Assembly (NCBI GenBank): GCA_029876055.1
Contig: CM056875.1
Coordinates: forward strand, 1 to 64,000
Length of the DNA stretch: 64,000 nucleotides
Direction of reading: 5' to 3'
Origin: Madurella fahalii
Taxonomy: Eukaryota > Ascomycota > Sordariomycetes > Sordariales
The position numbers and the translations under genes are program-made. The number at the start of each line of letters is the position of its first letter. Position 1 is the first letter of the stretch. The notes beneath the pieces are model-generated. The model saw nothing but the letters and a program-made list of their open reading frames with translations, ran no database searches and had not been told where the DNA came from. Below, in pieces: positions 1 through 10,249 of the stretch.

Positions 1-1
1 G

Positions 2-3000
2 GCGATTCCAGATGTCTACCCTCTTCCCGACCAGGATGATATAATGGCCGCCGTTCAAGGCAATAAGTTCTTTACCGCATTTGACGCCACCGGCTTCTTC
101 TATCAGCTCTCTGTTGCAACTGAGTACCGTAACCGAATAGTCATTATAAGTCCCCGAGGGCTCGAAAGATCTAACGTTGTGCTCATAGGCTTTAAGAACT
201 CGCCTGCCTTTGGGCAACGATAGATAGACAGGCTGTTTGAGCTATATAAGTACTTCGTTAGGGCTTACATCGACGATATAATTGTGTTCAGCAAAACCGA
301 GAAGGAGTACCTCGAGCACTTGGCCATCGTCTGCGAATTGCTTAATAAAGCCAGGCTTTATATCTCAGCCGAGAAGTCTTTCACGGCGTACCCCGCCGTC
401 CGACTACTCGGATACGTCGTTAACGGCGAAGGTATCACTAAAACTAACGACCGTATCGCTGTATTTAAGAAGCTGAAGTTCCTGCAGAACTTGGACGACC
501 TCGAGCACTATATCGGTATAGCCTTATAGCTAAGAAAGACGGTTATATGGTTCGATAAGAAGATCGCGCTGTTGCAAAGGAGGAAGACGCAGCTCCTTAT
601 AGCGGCAAGAGCCAAATAGGACCTGCCGATCGGAAAAACAAAGGGAGCCCGCAAGGCATATACCTCCACCGTCAAGTTTGACCCTACAGAAGAAGAATTG
701 GAGGCTTTTAGGATCATTCAGGAGTATATATACGAGCAATCCTTCCTCTACCATCACCAGCTAGATAAGCTACTATTCATTAAGGTAGACGTATACCGTA
801 ACGGATTTAGAGCCATCGCCTTCCAACTTAGTGTCGACTGGGACGGCACCTCAATTCCAGGCAAGGACATTTCGAGTTCGAAGATCTAGCCGATTCTATT
901 CCTGTCTCGAGCTACCACCAATACCGAGAAGAAATATGGATCAACCGAAGCGGAAGTCGCTGCCGTCGTTTGGGTCGTCAGGAAACTCAGAAAGATAATC
1001 GAATCCAACCGCTACCTAGCGAATATCCTAACCGACTACGCCTCAACGAAAGGGATAGTAAAGCATACGTCACTTCAAACGATAGACCTCGCTAAGGCCA
1101 ACCTGAAGCTCGCCAACGCAGCCAATTAGCTTTCGCAATTCGAGCTCAATATCTTTCACATCTCTAGCAATCTGAATGTCGTTCCTAACGCCCTTTCGCG
1201 ATTACCGACCTACAAGTAGGATAAGGCACGCATACGAGCCGATACTTCAGACGAACTCAACGATATCTGGGCATACTTCCTTACCGACAGCGACTAGGAC
1301 TGCTATTCAGCCGACTAGTCTAGCGCAAAACCAATCCTCAGTAACGAGTTGAGAGCTACTATCGTTAAAGGATACAAGACCAACCGCAAATACAGTCGTA
1401 TTTACAAAGCCCTCCGCGAATACACAGTAGCAAAATCGGCAACGTCAACGGAAGGAACGTCAGAATCAGTGAAAAACGGTATAAATACGCCGAACGGTCA
1501 GAGAAAGCACCGACGACCGAAACTTCCATTCGGCCCATACACGATTAAGGACAACCTACTTTTCTATATCAACCACGGTAGGGAGTAAAGTCTTATTTTG
1601 CCCGCTTCCTACGTTAAGGATGTCCTTACTATAGTATATAACGATAAGCACCACTTTAGAATAGGAAAGATAATGGCCGACCTTAACGGCATACACTTCC
1701 ATTAGAAATAGTGGAATATCAGGAAATTCGTTATATACTGTACTACTTACCGAGAGAACTAGAAGGACAATCAGCTACCTCCAGACGAGTTACAACCCAT
1801 TCGACCGATATCTCAGCTATATCACACGATCACAATGGACTTCGTTACGGATCTCCTACCAGTTCTATTAGGAGATACCTTCTAGTACGTCAAGGGATTC
1901 CCTCTATTCAACACTCTATACACCAATACCTGCAAATTTAGTAAGAAGAAGCTGTTGTTAGCAGGAAGCAAGAAGTACGGAGCAAAGGAGTAGGCTATCG
2001 TACTGCTCCGAGCCTGGACTTTCGCTGATTGGGGTATCCTAGCCGCTATTATCAGCGACAGGGACCCCAAATTCACCGTAGCACTATAGAAGGAGCTATT
2101 CCGACTACTTGGGACCCGTCTGTTGTTCTCAACCGCGTATCACCTACAGACCGACGGACAGTCAGAAAGAACGAACCAAACGGTCGAAATCGCGATTCGG
2201 ATGAGTGTAGCTGACGAGCCGGATCTGCTATAGCCGTCACTACTACCGGCCTTGCAGTACAATTTAAATAACTCAATGACCGCCCCGATAGGCAAATCTC
2301 TAAACGAGATGGTACTGGGCTTCAAGCCACATTCTATACTCGATATCCTCAAGGAGACCGGTTTAACTGCTAAGGATGACGAGCTCTCCGATATCCTGTG
2401 CCAATAGTAGCAGAAGGAAGCTGTGGAACTAATCGACTACGCTAATACCCTGACTAAGCTACGTTTTAACAGCAAGCACCAACCCACATAGTTCGATATA
2501 GGCGATAAGGTTTACCTTCGCCTGTACACGGGTTATACTTTGCTAGGAAAGCTACTAAGGAAGTGGTCCCTACAACGTTCAGGGCCGTAGACAGTCCTTG
2601 AGAAAGTTGGGGACCTCGTATACCGATTGGACTTCCCTGACTACTGGAAGATCCATCCTATCGTTTCAGTCGTATAGCTCTATGCAGTAGATCAAGGAAA
2701 GGACCTATTTGAGAGAAAAGCTCTACCACCCGGACCGATATAGGTGGAAGGAGATAAGGAGGAGCAATAGGAAGTTGATAGAATTGTCAGTTATCACGTT
2801 CGTTGGAAACAGGAATGCCCTCGTATCGAATACCTTGTTAGGTGGAAAGGATTCGAAGTAAAAGACAACTAGTAGATCGTAAGACAACAACTCGTTCAAA
2901 CCGCCCGAAAGATCGTCGATAGGTACAAAGCGAAGTACAAGATTGACTGGGAGGCTGAACAAAAGAAGAAGGGAGTGGAATCTAAAGAATGGGTCAAGGT

Positions 3001-3065
3001 CGACAAGATTCCGGTAACAGACCGACGGATAGTTGTTAGCCTACTACGAAGAAGAAGAGAAAACT
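2..3065 (+). pseudogene. Left-truncated, RIP-damaged Ty3/gypsy chromovirus pol
   Basis: One reading frame (frame 2) runs across about 3 kb with no frameshift but roughly 20 in-frame TAG codons. In order it shows a reverse transcriptase (YIDDIIVFS at about 262–290), an RNase H segment ending near 1217 at the NVVPNALSRLPTYK sequence, an integrase core (MDFVTDLPP at 1835, ISDRDPKF near 2047, QTDGQSERTNQTVE near 2150) and a C-terminal chromodomain (EYLVRWKGFE near 2830). Every in-frame stop I found is TAG, as expected from CAG or TGG after C-to-T change on either strand. Gag and the start of pol lie left of the window. It is inactive. It is not family A: the protein differs throughout and the RNase H–integrase linker is much shorter. 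Confidence 0.85.
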
Positions 3066-3117
3066 GACGGATAAGCCGTTACAATATTCAATATACTTAG
3101 GAGAGTGATTTTCTTTT

Positions 3118-3146
3118 CAACAAAGGAGGGAAAGAGGAGCAGTCGT
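3118..3146 (+). other. Putative polypurine tract of the left chromovirus
   Basis: A purine-rich run (caaaggagggaaagaggagc) lies about 50 bp after the last chromodomain-side codons and immediately before the 5' LTR of element A. This is where the left element's own 3' LTR should begin. That LTR is absent or replaced. The call rests on position and composition only. Confidence 0.45.
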
Positions 3147-3505
3147 TGTGAGGACCGGCTGAGCGGGGCCAGCGTGAGGCGCGGTCCGGAAGCCTCGGAG
3201 CCGCAGCGTAAGCGAGCCTCAGAAGCAACAACGGCACTAAGCTGGAATGGCATAAATAGCGCGTCAGATGAGCGTCGAAGGAGCGCACCAGCAAGGAGGA
3301 CGACAAAGCAGCAGAGCGGGGAAGTAAGCCCTAGCGATACGGTCACGGGCATAAGAAGGAGGGCGGGAGACAGAGCTTAGGGGAGAGGCAGAGTTCAATG
3401 AGACCACCACTCAACCCCTAACGAGCACTCTGCTCCTACGTTGCGCGTGCACTGCTTGTACCCAGACACTCTGGTCTTACTACCCTTGGATCCTTGATCC
3501 TCACA
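3147..3505 (+). repeat. 5' LTR of element A
   Basis: 359 bp with 8-bp inverted ends TGTGAGGA/TCCTCACA. A TATA-like ATAAATA is at 3252–3258. AGAGTTCAATG at 3390–3400 is complementary, with one G·U pair, to the 11 bases just after the LTR. By analogy with Tf1 this marks the probable start of R, giving U3 of about 243 bp. The same sequence is repeated at 10818–11176 and, mutated and reversed, at 27306–27730. Confidence 0.95.
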
Positions 3506-3516
3506 CGTTGAACTCT
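3506..3516 (+). other. Primer-binding site of the self-priming type
   Basis: The bases after the LTR (cgttgaactct) do not start with TGG, as a tRNA primer site would. They can pair over 11 nt (10 Watson–Crick plus one G·U) with 3390–3400 in the LTR. Tf1 of fission yeast and several fungal gypsy elements prime reverse transcription from the folded 5' end of their own RNA in this way. Element B shows the same arrangement. Confidence 0.7.
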
Positions 3517-3551
3517 TTGCCTTCCGGGCGACTAGACCGTCCGGGACGAGC

Positions 3552-4952
3552 ATGGCACCAAGGCGTCAACGCGCTACTCTCAATCAGCTTGCAAGCGAAA
3601 CAGAAGGCTCGCTCACGTCAAATAGCCAGCCTTCCAGCAGCGCTCAACTCCCTGACATCCCTGAGATTCCCGACGCTCAAGTCCTTAATCCCCTTAGTAT
3701 GACCCAAGGACGCCTGCCTGCGGACGATCCGCTCGCTAGCCGCTCCCCCGCAGCGCAGCCGGGTACGCCGCCGCCTGAGCGCCAGCAGCGACTGCTAGAG
3801 GAGGAGCAACGACTTGACGAGGAGATCGCTATCGCTCGAAGACAGGCAACGCTGCGCCGTAAGAGAGCTGAGCTAGAGCTGCTCCTCCGAGACCAACCTG
3901 TCCCGGAGCCCGAACCTCTGTCTCACCCAACGGTGCATCCTTCCCGGGAGGCTCTCTTGACCCCCCCTAACCCCACTCTTGCGAGCCCCGTGGGCGTAAC
4001 GCCCCAGCAGCTCGGAGCAGTCGCACTAGGAGGAGTGACTTGGAAGACCCCGGCGCTCACCCATCCTACATACAATGGGTCCAGCGCGACTGCCCTTCGC
4101 AATTTCCTCTTCGACTGCAAGGCGAACTTCGCCCTTATCGGCAACGTTCCAAGCAGCGACCGCGTTATATATGCGGTGAGCTGCCTCCGCGGGACCCCAA
4201 AGAACGCTTGGGTCAACCACATCAGCGAGAGGGAAAATGACCCTGCCTTCGACCTCACCCTAGTTACGTGGGAAGAACTCGTCGAATTCCTTCGCAGCCA
4301 GCTCTCGGACCCGGAGACGCGCGCCCTTTCTGCGGCTACGCAGCTTGATAACCTGCGTCAGCGCGACGACGAAACGGTCACGGAATTCGTGGATCGATAT
4401 ACGACCATCACTGCTGACCTCCCCTACCAGATGGAAGAAAGTCAACGGATAATCGGCCTCCTCCCGAAGTTCCGTAGGGAGATTCGCCTGGCAATCACCT
4501 GCCACAGTACCTTGCCAGCCACGTACCAGCAGCTGGTAAGCACCGCTCGGCGGATCGAAGACAGTCAGCGAGCGGAAGGAACGTCGGGCTACCGCTCCCG
4601 GCCGCGACCCCCTACCGCCCTCGAGCTAGGCAATAGGAGCGCTCAAGCCCCGCCAACGCGACCAGGGCGCAACGTTGTCTGCTATAACTGCGGAAAGGAG
4701 GGCCATATCGCCAGGAATTGTCTATCGGGGCCGTCCAACCCCCCAGTACCGGAGAGGGCGGACAAGCAGCAACAACGCTGCTATACCTGTAACCAGCCCG
4801 GGCACTACTCGACCAATTGCCCCCAAGCGGTCTGCGGACGATGCGACCAGGCAGGCCATACAGCGCTCCGATGCCCCAACGACACCCTTATCAGCAACAG
4901 CAACCAGACCCCTCTGCGAGAACGCGCTAGGGCCGCAGCGGCGGAGCGATAG
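3552..4952 (+). CDS. gag: Gag polyprotein of element A
   Basis: A 466-aa nucleocapsid precursor that packages element RNA into virus-like particles. A Pro/Gln-rich N-terminus and an acidic charged stretch (about residues 75–115) precede a capsid-like domain (about 165–345, with a retrotransposon-gag pattern including VTWEELVEFL). Three CX2CX4HX4C zinc knuckles follow at about 377–390, 410–423 and 428–441. Three knuckles are more than the one or two usual in fungal gypsy Gags. The ATG lies 46 bp after the LTR. The ORF ends in TAG, and pol continues in the same frame 14 codons later, so this is probably made both alone and as a Gag–Pol fusion. A RIP-damaged copy lies in A-prime. Confidence 0.95.
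   Translation: MAPRRQRATLNQLASETEGSLTSNSQPSSSAQLPDIPEIPDAQVLNPLSMTQGRLPADDPLASRSPAAQPGTPPPERQQRLLEEEQRLDEEIAIARRQATLRRKRAELELLLRDQPVPEPEPLSHPTVHPSREALLTPPNPTLASPVGVTPQQLGAVALGGVTWKTPALTHPTYNGSSATALRNFLFDCKANFALIGNVPSSDRVIYAVSCLRGTPKNAWVNHISERENDPAFDLTLVTWEELVEFLRSQLSDPETRALSAATQLDNLRQRDDETVTEFVDRYTTITADLPYQMEESQRIIGLLPKFRREIRLAITCHSTLPATYQQLVSTARRIEDSQRAEGTSGYRSRPRPPTALELGNRSAQAPPTRPGRNVVCYNCGKEGHIARNCLSGPSNPPVPERADKQQQRCYTCNQPGHYSTNCPQAVCGRCDQAGHTALRCPNDTLISNSNQTPLRERARAAAAER
4950..4952 (+). promoter_or_regulatory. Single in-frame UAG between gag and pol (candidate readthrough stop)
   Basis: Gag (from 3552) and Pol (from 4995) are in the same frame. The only stop between them is TAG in the context cga-TAG-gac; the following 14 codons are open up to the first pol ATG. 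The divergent copy A-prime has TAG at the same site (20390–20388, minus strand). Conservation in an undamaged and a damaged copy suggests that stop suppression controls the Gag:Pol ratio, as in murine gammaretroviruses. Reinitiation at 4995 is the alternative. Confidence 0.5.
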
Positions 4953-4994
4953 GACAACGCGGGGGGCACCTCTCGTCGTATAGAATCCGATGTT

Positions 4995-7900
4995 ATGGTC
5001 AGATTGCAGGGGAGTTGGAAGAAGGCACCTGCAATGCTCGACTCGGGAGCGGATTACAATCTGATCAGCTATAGCTACCTTGCTAAGCACTCCCTCCTCG
5101 AACACTTCGAGCCGTCTGTAGGGCTTGCTGGCATCGGAAATAAACCTGTACGAACTTACGGAGTGTGTCCCCTCTACGTGCGTGCCACCGACTGCAAAGG
5201 CAGAACTCAGACGTACCTTCTGCGCCTTATAGTCGCAGATATCGAGCCCTTTGTCGTCATTCTCGGCCAGCCTTGGCTCGAGATGGCCAACCCCGATATC
5301 GACTTCCGAAGCAAGACGTGGACGTACCCGCCTGAGGCGCTACGAGTGGGCTTACGCGTTGAGCCCAAGCAACCGTGGGCGGGATCTGTATTCGCCCTCG
5401 CAGCTGTTGTCCCCTCTAGCGAGGACCCCGCCAACGTAACGTACGAGCTAGAGCAGCCGCAGCTCCCCGAGGCTTACCGGGCGTACGAGAAGCTGTTCCA
5501 CAAGTCTGGGATTTTGCCTTTCCCCCAGACGACGACGAAGCATCGCATCGAACTCGTGGACGGCGCGCAGCCACCCTGGGGGCCGATTTACCCACTGGGG
5601 GCAACAGAGCTCGAGACCCTACGCGAATGGCTTAGGGCCGCTACAGAGAAGGGCTGGATACGACCCTCAACAAGCCCTGCAGGCGCCCCTATCCTATTCG
5701 TCCCAAAGAAGGGAGGCGAATTGCGCCTTGTCGTTGACTACCGAGGACTAAATGCGGTAACACGCAAGAACCGCGCACCTATCCCGCTGATTGGAGAGAT
5801 CCTTGACCGCCTGTCATCGGCCAAGATCTATACCAAGATCGACTTGAAGGATGCGTACTATCGCATCAGGCTCAGCGAGGGCGACGAGTGGAAGACCGCC
5901 TTTCGCACACGATACGGCCACTACGAGTTCCGTGTGATGCCGATGGGGTTAGCCAACGCCCCAGCGACCTTCCAGACGTACATCAACCAAGCGTTATCTG
6001 GACTGGTGGACGTCACGTGCATCGTCTACTTGGACGATATCCTGATCTACAGCGACGACGAAGCAGCGCATGAGCAGCATGTGAAAGAAGTCCTCGATCG
6101 ATTGGAAAACGCCGACCTCTACGCCAATCTCAAGAAGTGCCAATTCCATACCACTGAAGTCGAGTTCCTGGGGTATATAATCTCACCCGAAGGGATCGCT
6201 ATGGAGCCGTCCCGCGTCGAGTCCGTTACGCAGTGGCCGCTCCTCCGCAGCGTACACGATATCCAGGTCTTCTTAGGATTCACAGGGTTCTACCGTCGTT
6301 TCATTAGAAACTATTCGAAGATCTGTGCCCCCCTGACAGACCTCCTACGCGGCGACCAGAAACGCCCATTCGTGCTCACGGAGGAGGCGGCCGAAGCGTT
6401 CGAGCTACTAAGAAGCAAATTCAGCGAGGCCCCTATCCTCAAGCATTTCGATCCCTCCCTGCCCATCCGTGTGGAGACAGATGCCTCGAAGCGCGCGATT
6501 GGAGCTGTGCTCTCGCAGCTCCACGAGGATCGGTGGCATCCGGTCGCCTTTAGGTCAAGGAAGCTTACGCCTGAAGAGACGCGCTACGACACCGGAGATG
6601 GGGAGCTGCTTGCGCTCGTCGACGCCTTCCGCACCTGGTCTCAGTACCTCCTCTACGCCCAAGTCCCGATTGTGGTCTTGACAGACCATCTTAACCTGGA
6701 GTACTGGAAGACCAAGAAGAGGCCGAGCCAGCGACAGCTGCGTTGGAGCGACGACTTAGCTGCGTTTGACTTCGTCATTAAGTACCGCCCTGGTGTTCAG
6801 AACCCCGCTGACGGTCTCTCACGTAGGCCAGACCATATGGAAGAGGAAGAAGCGGACGAAAACGCTGAGAACCCGCTGCTTCAACTCCTGCAGGACAGGG
6901 TCGAACGAGGGCAACAAGAGAACCCCGGCCCTTGCCCTGTTGTCGCGGCAGTCCGAGGACTGCTCCGACCGTGCCCCGAAGCTGCGTTGCCGCTGCGTAT
7001 GAGGACAGCTGAAGACGAAGAAGCCATTGAAGAAGAAAAAGAAGAGTTTGAGAGGTTGCTGCTGAGCCAAGAAGGCCAGAGCGACATAGTCGTCCAAAAG
7101 GTCTGGGACTGCGGCGAGAAGCGCGGCCGTAGCTCCACAGATGAGGACGAGGGCGTTGTATCTGATGTTCATAAGCAGATACGCGTCGTTAGCGCTAGCC
7201 CCCCCGAGGGACCGTGTTGTAGTTATCATGCTGCATTCGGCGTCGGGGGCCTCTGCCGTCGCATAGGGAATGACTCTTACGATGAGGCTGCGCCTGATCA
7301 CCGCACGCCTATCGTGGGCGCCTCTGGTGCTAAAAACGGAGATCACGGGACCCAGGCGAAAGGAGGGTGGCTCTCTTTAGAAGAGTTGTTGCTTGAAGAG
7401 CAACAGAAGGATCAATGGCTTCAGTCGGACGCTCGGAGGAAGCGGCGCAGCAGCAGCGAAGGCTCGTGGAGAAAAGGAGAGGACGGGCTCGTCCGTTACC
7501 AAGGCAGAGTATATGTTCCCCCCTCCCTTAGGCACGAGCTGATTGAGAGCTATCATGACGCACCAACCGCGGGCCATGGAGGCTTTAGGAAGACGCAGGA
7601 GCGCCTAGGGCGCAACTACTTTTGGCCGTCCATGAGAGAGGACGTGGTGGCGCACGTCAACGGCAACTGTGTGACCTGCCAACGTACGAAGCCGCGTACG
7701 CACCGCCCTTACGGCTTGCTTGCAGCGCTGCCGGTACCCGACGGACCGTGGCAGACGATTACAGTGGACTTCATCACAGGCCTACCAACCTCGATTGACC
7801 CTCGGACAGGCAAGGCGTGCAACGCTGCCCTGGTCGTGGTAGACAAGTTTACGAAGTACGCTCTCTACATCGCAACAACCACGACGCTTACGGCAAGCGC

Positions 7901-8843
7901 CTTCGCAGAACTGTTCTTCGACCACGTCTACCGGCCCTTCGGACTTCCCCAGTCCATCGTATCCGACAGGGGCAGCCTGTTTACAAGCTCCTTCTGGAAG
8001 ACCTTGTGCGAACTCTTGGGTATCAAGCGGCGCCTGAGCACCGCGTATCACCCGCAGACTGACGGGCAGACGGAGCGCCAGAACCAAGTACTCGAGCACT
8101 ACTTGCGCGCGTTCTGTAGCTACGATCAAGCGGATTGGGCGCATCATCTACGCCTAGCGGAGCACGCCTACAACAGTTCCTACCATACGGCGACACGGTC
8201 AACCCCGGCCTTCCTTCTCTATGGGTTCCACCCTCGAGATCCCCCGGACCCCACAGCAATTCCCAAGAGCGCCGTCCCCGCTGCGGATGAGCGAGCGAGA
8301 CGCCTGTCAGCGAGCCGTAGGAAGATCCACGATATCCTCGTCGCTACCAACAAGAACTACGAGAAGTGGTATAATCGCAAGCGGGAAGACAAGGCGTTCG
8401 AGGTTGGCCAATGGGTCTGGCTCTCAACGAAGCACCTCAAGCAGCGGCGCCCGAGCAGCAAACTCGCGGATAAGTATCTAGGGCCCTTCAAGATCCTCAA
8501 GATTGTTGGCGACAGGAAGATGGCGTACGAACTGGACCTGCCGCAGCGTTACCGCATCCATCGAGTCTTCCCAATTACCCTGCTCGAACCATTCAAGGGC
8601 AGTGAGGAACAAGCTCGAGAGCAGCGCGAAAGAGTCGACGTCGAGCCAGAGGAGCAGCATTACGAGGTGGAAGCCATCATCGACTATAGGGGCCCAGCGA
8701 GGAACAGGCAGTTCCTGATCAAATGGAAAGGGTATCCGCCTGAGGATAATACCTGGGAACCCAGGGAGCACCTAGATGATGGACCACTGTTGAGGGCGTA
8801 CGAGGCAGAACTAGCGAAGGCGCAGAGGCGACGCAGGGCATAA
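4995..8843 (+). CDS. pol: Pol polyprotein: protease–RT–RNase H–integrase–chromodomain
   Basis: 1,282 aa counted from the first in-frame ATG. The aspartic protease has LDSGA at residues 15–19 and a VILGQPW segment near 90. The reverse transcriptase carries YLDD at 345–348. RNase H shows ETDAS at 494–498 and TDH at 563–565. An acidic, low-complexity linker (about 615–800) follows. The integrase has an HHCC zinc site (H854, H862, C892, C895) and a DDE core at D925, D991 and E1027, which gives the canonical 35-residue D–E spacing. The C-terminal chromodomain (about 1222–1275) includes FLIKWKGYP and NTWEP. All catalytic residues are present, so the enzyme looks functional. It makes and integrates element DNA and could mobilise element B in trans. 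Confidence 0.97.
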   Translation: MVRLQGSWKKAPAMLDSGADYNLISYSYLAKHSLLEHFEPSVGLAGIGNKPVRTYGVCPLYVRATDCKGRTQTYLLRLIVADIEPFVVILGQPWLEMANPDIDFRSKTWTYPPEALRVGLRVEPKQPWAGSVFALAAVVPSSEDPANVTYELEQPQLPEAYRAYEKLFHKSGILPFPQTTTKHRIELVDGAQPPWGPIYPLGATELETLREWLRAATEKGWIRPSTSPAGAPILFVPKKGGELRLVVDYRGLNAVTRKNRAPIPLIGEILDRLSSAKIYTKIDLKDAYYRIRLSEGDEWKTAFRTRYGHYEFRVMPMGLANAPATFQTYINQALSGLVDVTCIVYLDDILIYSDDEAAHEQHVKEVLDRLENADLYANLKKCQFHTTEVEFLGYIISPEGIAMEPSRVESVTQWPLLRSVHDIQVFLGFTGFYRRFIRNYSKICAPLTDLLRGDQKRPFVLTEEAAEAFELLRSKFSEAPILKHFDPSLPIRVETDASKRAIGAVLSQLHEDRWHPVAFRSRKLTPEETRYDTGDGELLALVDAFRTWSQYLLYAQVPIVVLTDHLNLEYWKTKKRPSQRQLRWSDDLAAFDFVIKYRPGVQNPADGLSRRPDHMEEEEADENAENPLLQLLQDRVERGQQENPGPCPVVAAVRGLLRPCPEAALPLRMRTAEDEEAIEEEKEEFERLLLSQEGQSDIVVQKVWDCGEKRGRSSTDEDEGVVSDVHKQIRVVSASPPEGPCCSYHAAFGVGGLCRRIGNDSYDEAAPDHRTPIVGASGAKNGDHGTQAKGGWLSLEELLLEEQQKDQWLQSDARRKRRSSSEGSWRKGEDGLVRYQGRVYVPPSLRHELIESYHDAPTAGHGGFRKTQERLGRNYFWPSMREDVVAHVNGNCVTCQRTKPRTHRPYGLLAALPVPDGPWQTITVDFITGLPTSIDPRTGKACNAALVVVDKFTKYALYIATTTTLTASAFAELFFDHVYRPFGLPQSIVSDRGSLFTSSFWKTLCELLGIKRRLSTAYHPQTDGQTERQNQVLEHYLRAFCSYDQADWAHHLRLAEHAYNSSYHTATRSTPAFLLYGFHPRDPPDPTAIPKSAVPAADERARRLSASRRKIHDILVATNKNYEKWYNRKREDKAFEVGQWVWLSTKHLKQRRPSSKLADKYLGPFKILKIVGDRKMAYELDLPQRYRIHRVFPITLLEPFKGSEEQAREQRERVDVEPEEQHYEVEAIIDYRGPARNRQFLIKWKGYPPEDNTWEPREHLDDGPLLRAYEAELAKAQRRRRA

Positions 8844-8938
8844 GCACGCAAGGGCATACCAGGGCGAGGGAAAAAGCTTCGATTTGTCTAAAGGGCATTA
8901 AAAAACCCACGAAAAGCTGCGCATTAGCAGCGCTCCAA

Positions 8939-9988
8939 CTACTCCTCCTCACTCTCAACCTCAGCATCCTCCTCCTCCACAGGGGCAAGATGATCAGCGA
9001 TGCGCGAAAGCAGCTCCTCCATGTCGCCCAAGCGTTTCCAGATGTTGGTCAGAACCGCGGTCTGCGCTTCCAGCAGCAGAGGGAGCTCAGGAGCAGCGCC
9101 CGAGGACGCGGGCGAGCGACCAGCACCACCAAGAGAGGCGAGCAACGGGCCCTCAGCAACCCCACCAAAGCGGCGGAGGCGCAGCGTACGACCAACGCGC
9201 TTAGCGCTGGCACGGTGGGCGGCGAGATCGGAGGAACGGGGCGCGGGAGCAGCGAAATCCTTGAGCGCGCGCAGGGCGGCATTGCCAGCCTCCTGGACCT
9301 CGATCGCGAGAGCATCAGTCTAGACAGGAAAGCACTATTAGCGCAGGGAACACGCAGCGAGGAAGCAGAAGGGAGAACTCACAGACTCGCCAGGCTTGGG
9401 GAACTCCATGCGATCGAAGGTCTCCACGAAGCGAACCACGGCAGTCAGAGCATCAGGAGGAACCTGGAAGGATCAGACGCTGCCACCAAGCGCTGCAGGA
9501 GCAGCGCAAGCTAAGGAGGGAGGACCTACCGGCAGGCACACATGATTGTGGGACGCGCAGCGGGAGCAGCGGGCGCCGGAGTTCCTCTGATTCTTGCAAC
9601 TGGCAGAGGGACCCTTCTTCAGCATGCGGCGGAGGCACGCGCGGCAGCTGCGTACAATCAGCGGGGAGCTAGCGGCAAGAGGAAGGATACTCACGGGATG
9701 ATGCGGCGGGCGCCCTCGACAAACTTGTCGCGAGCCTTGGGGGTGCCAGCAGCGACCGGGGAGGACAGGAGAGTGTCGTCTTCGACCTAAGGGAGCAGGT
9801 CAGGAGCAGCGAGAGCGTAGAAAAGGAGGATCCAACCCACCGGGGAACCAGGGGACGCCGGGGCGACCTTGGACTTCTTGGAAGAGCCAGGAGGCTCTTC
9901 ATCATCTTCGGCCTAAGATGAGGTCAGCACGCGCAAACCCCCCCGCGGCAGCAGCGAGGGCGCTACATACAGGGCGTTTGTCCGACAT
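8939..9988 (-). CDS. Antisense, six-exon accessory gene with six-cysteine zinc-cluster motif
   Basis: Read on the minus strand, exons at 9988–9971, 9912–9841, 9786–9695, 9647–9530, 9463–9383 and 9319–8939 join to 762 nt (253 aa). All five introns (58, 54, 47, 66 and 63 bp) are GT–AG. The first 61 residues are acidic and Ser/Pro-rich with a SSKKSK patch. Residues 61–100 hold C-X2-C-X12-C-X9-C-X2-C-X6-C (CRAC, CSRC), which resembles a fungal Zn2Cys6 cluster with a long first loop. The tail is helical and Leu-rich and ends in an acidic run (EVESEEE). The gene is convergent with pol, 95 bp away, and has a TATA box upstream. Similar six-Cys domains occur in uncharacterised fungal proteins as I recall them; function is unknown. 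Possible roles are DNA or RNA binding, or antisense control of the element. Confidence 0.75.
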
Positions 9989-10241
9989 GGCGGACCAAGC
10001 GGAAGGGGCGCAGAGAGCGGAGCGAGAGCAGCAGAGCGAGAGCAGCGCAGCGAGAGCGGTGACGGCCACTATAACCCACCAACAAGTCAGCAGACCAGCC
10101 TACAAGTGCGCAGTACAAGCGACAAAGGAGCGTAGCAGGTGCGGGTAAGAAGGAAGGAGACGGAGGAGCAGGAAGGGCGCAACCTACGAGTACAAGACCG
10201 TGAAGAAGAAAAGAGGAAAGGAATTGGTAGGCGGGAAGGCC

Positions 10242-10249
10242 TATTTATA
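10242..10249 (-). promoter_or_regulatory. TATA box for the antisense gene
   Basis: TATAAATA on the minus strand lies 254 bp upstream of the antisense ATG (9988). A pyrimidine-rich leader typical of fungal core promoters lies in between. The motif survives in A-prime (tataaatagg near 12301), supporting transcription against the element. Confidence 0.5.

Noticed and set aside
3105..3380. Open frame in the 5' LTR, repeated at 10770–11051
   Set aside because: It recurs only because the LTR is duplicated. Its start lies outside the LTR in unrelated flanks, and the product has no domain.
6819..7346. 175-aa open frame antisense to pol
   Set aside because: It overlaps the acidic RNase H–integrase linker, whose codon bias leaves the opposite strand open. 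It has no splice, promoter or domain evidence; the similar frame in A-prime is explained by homology.
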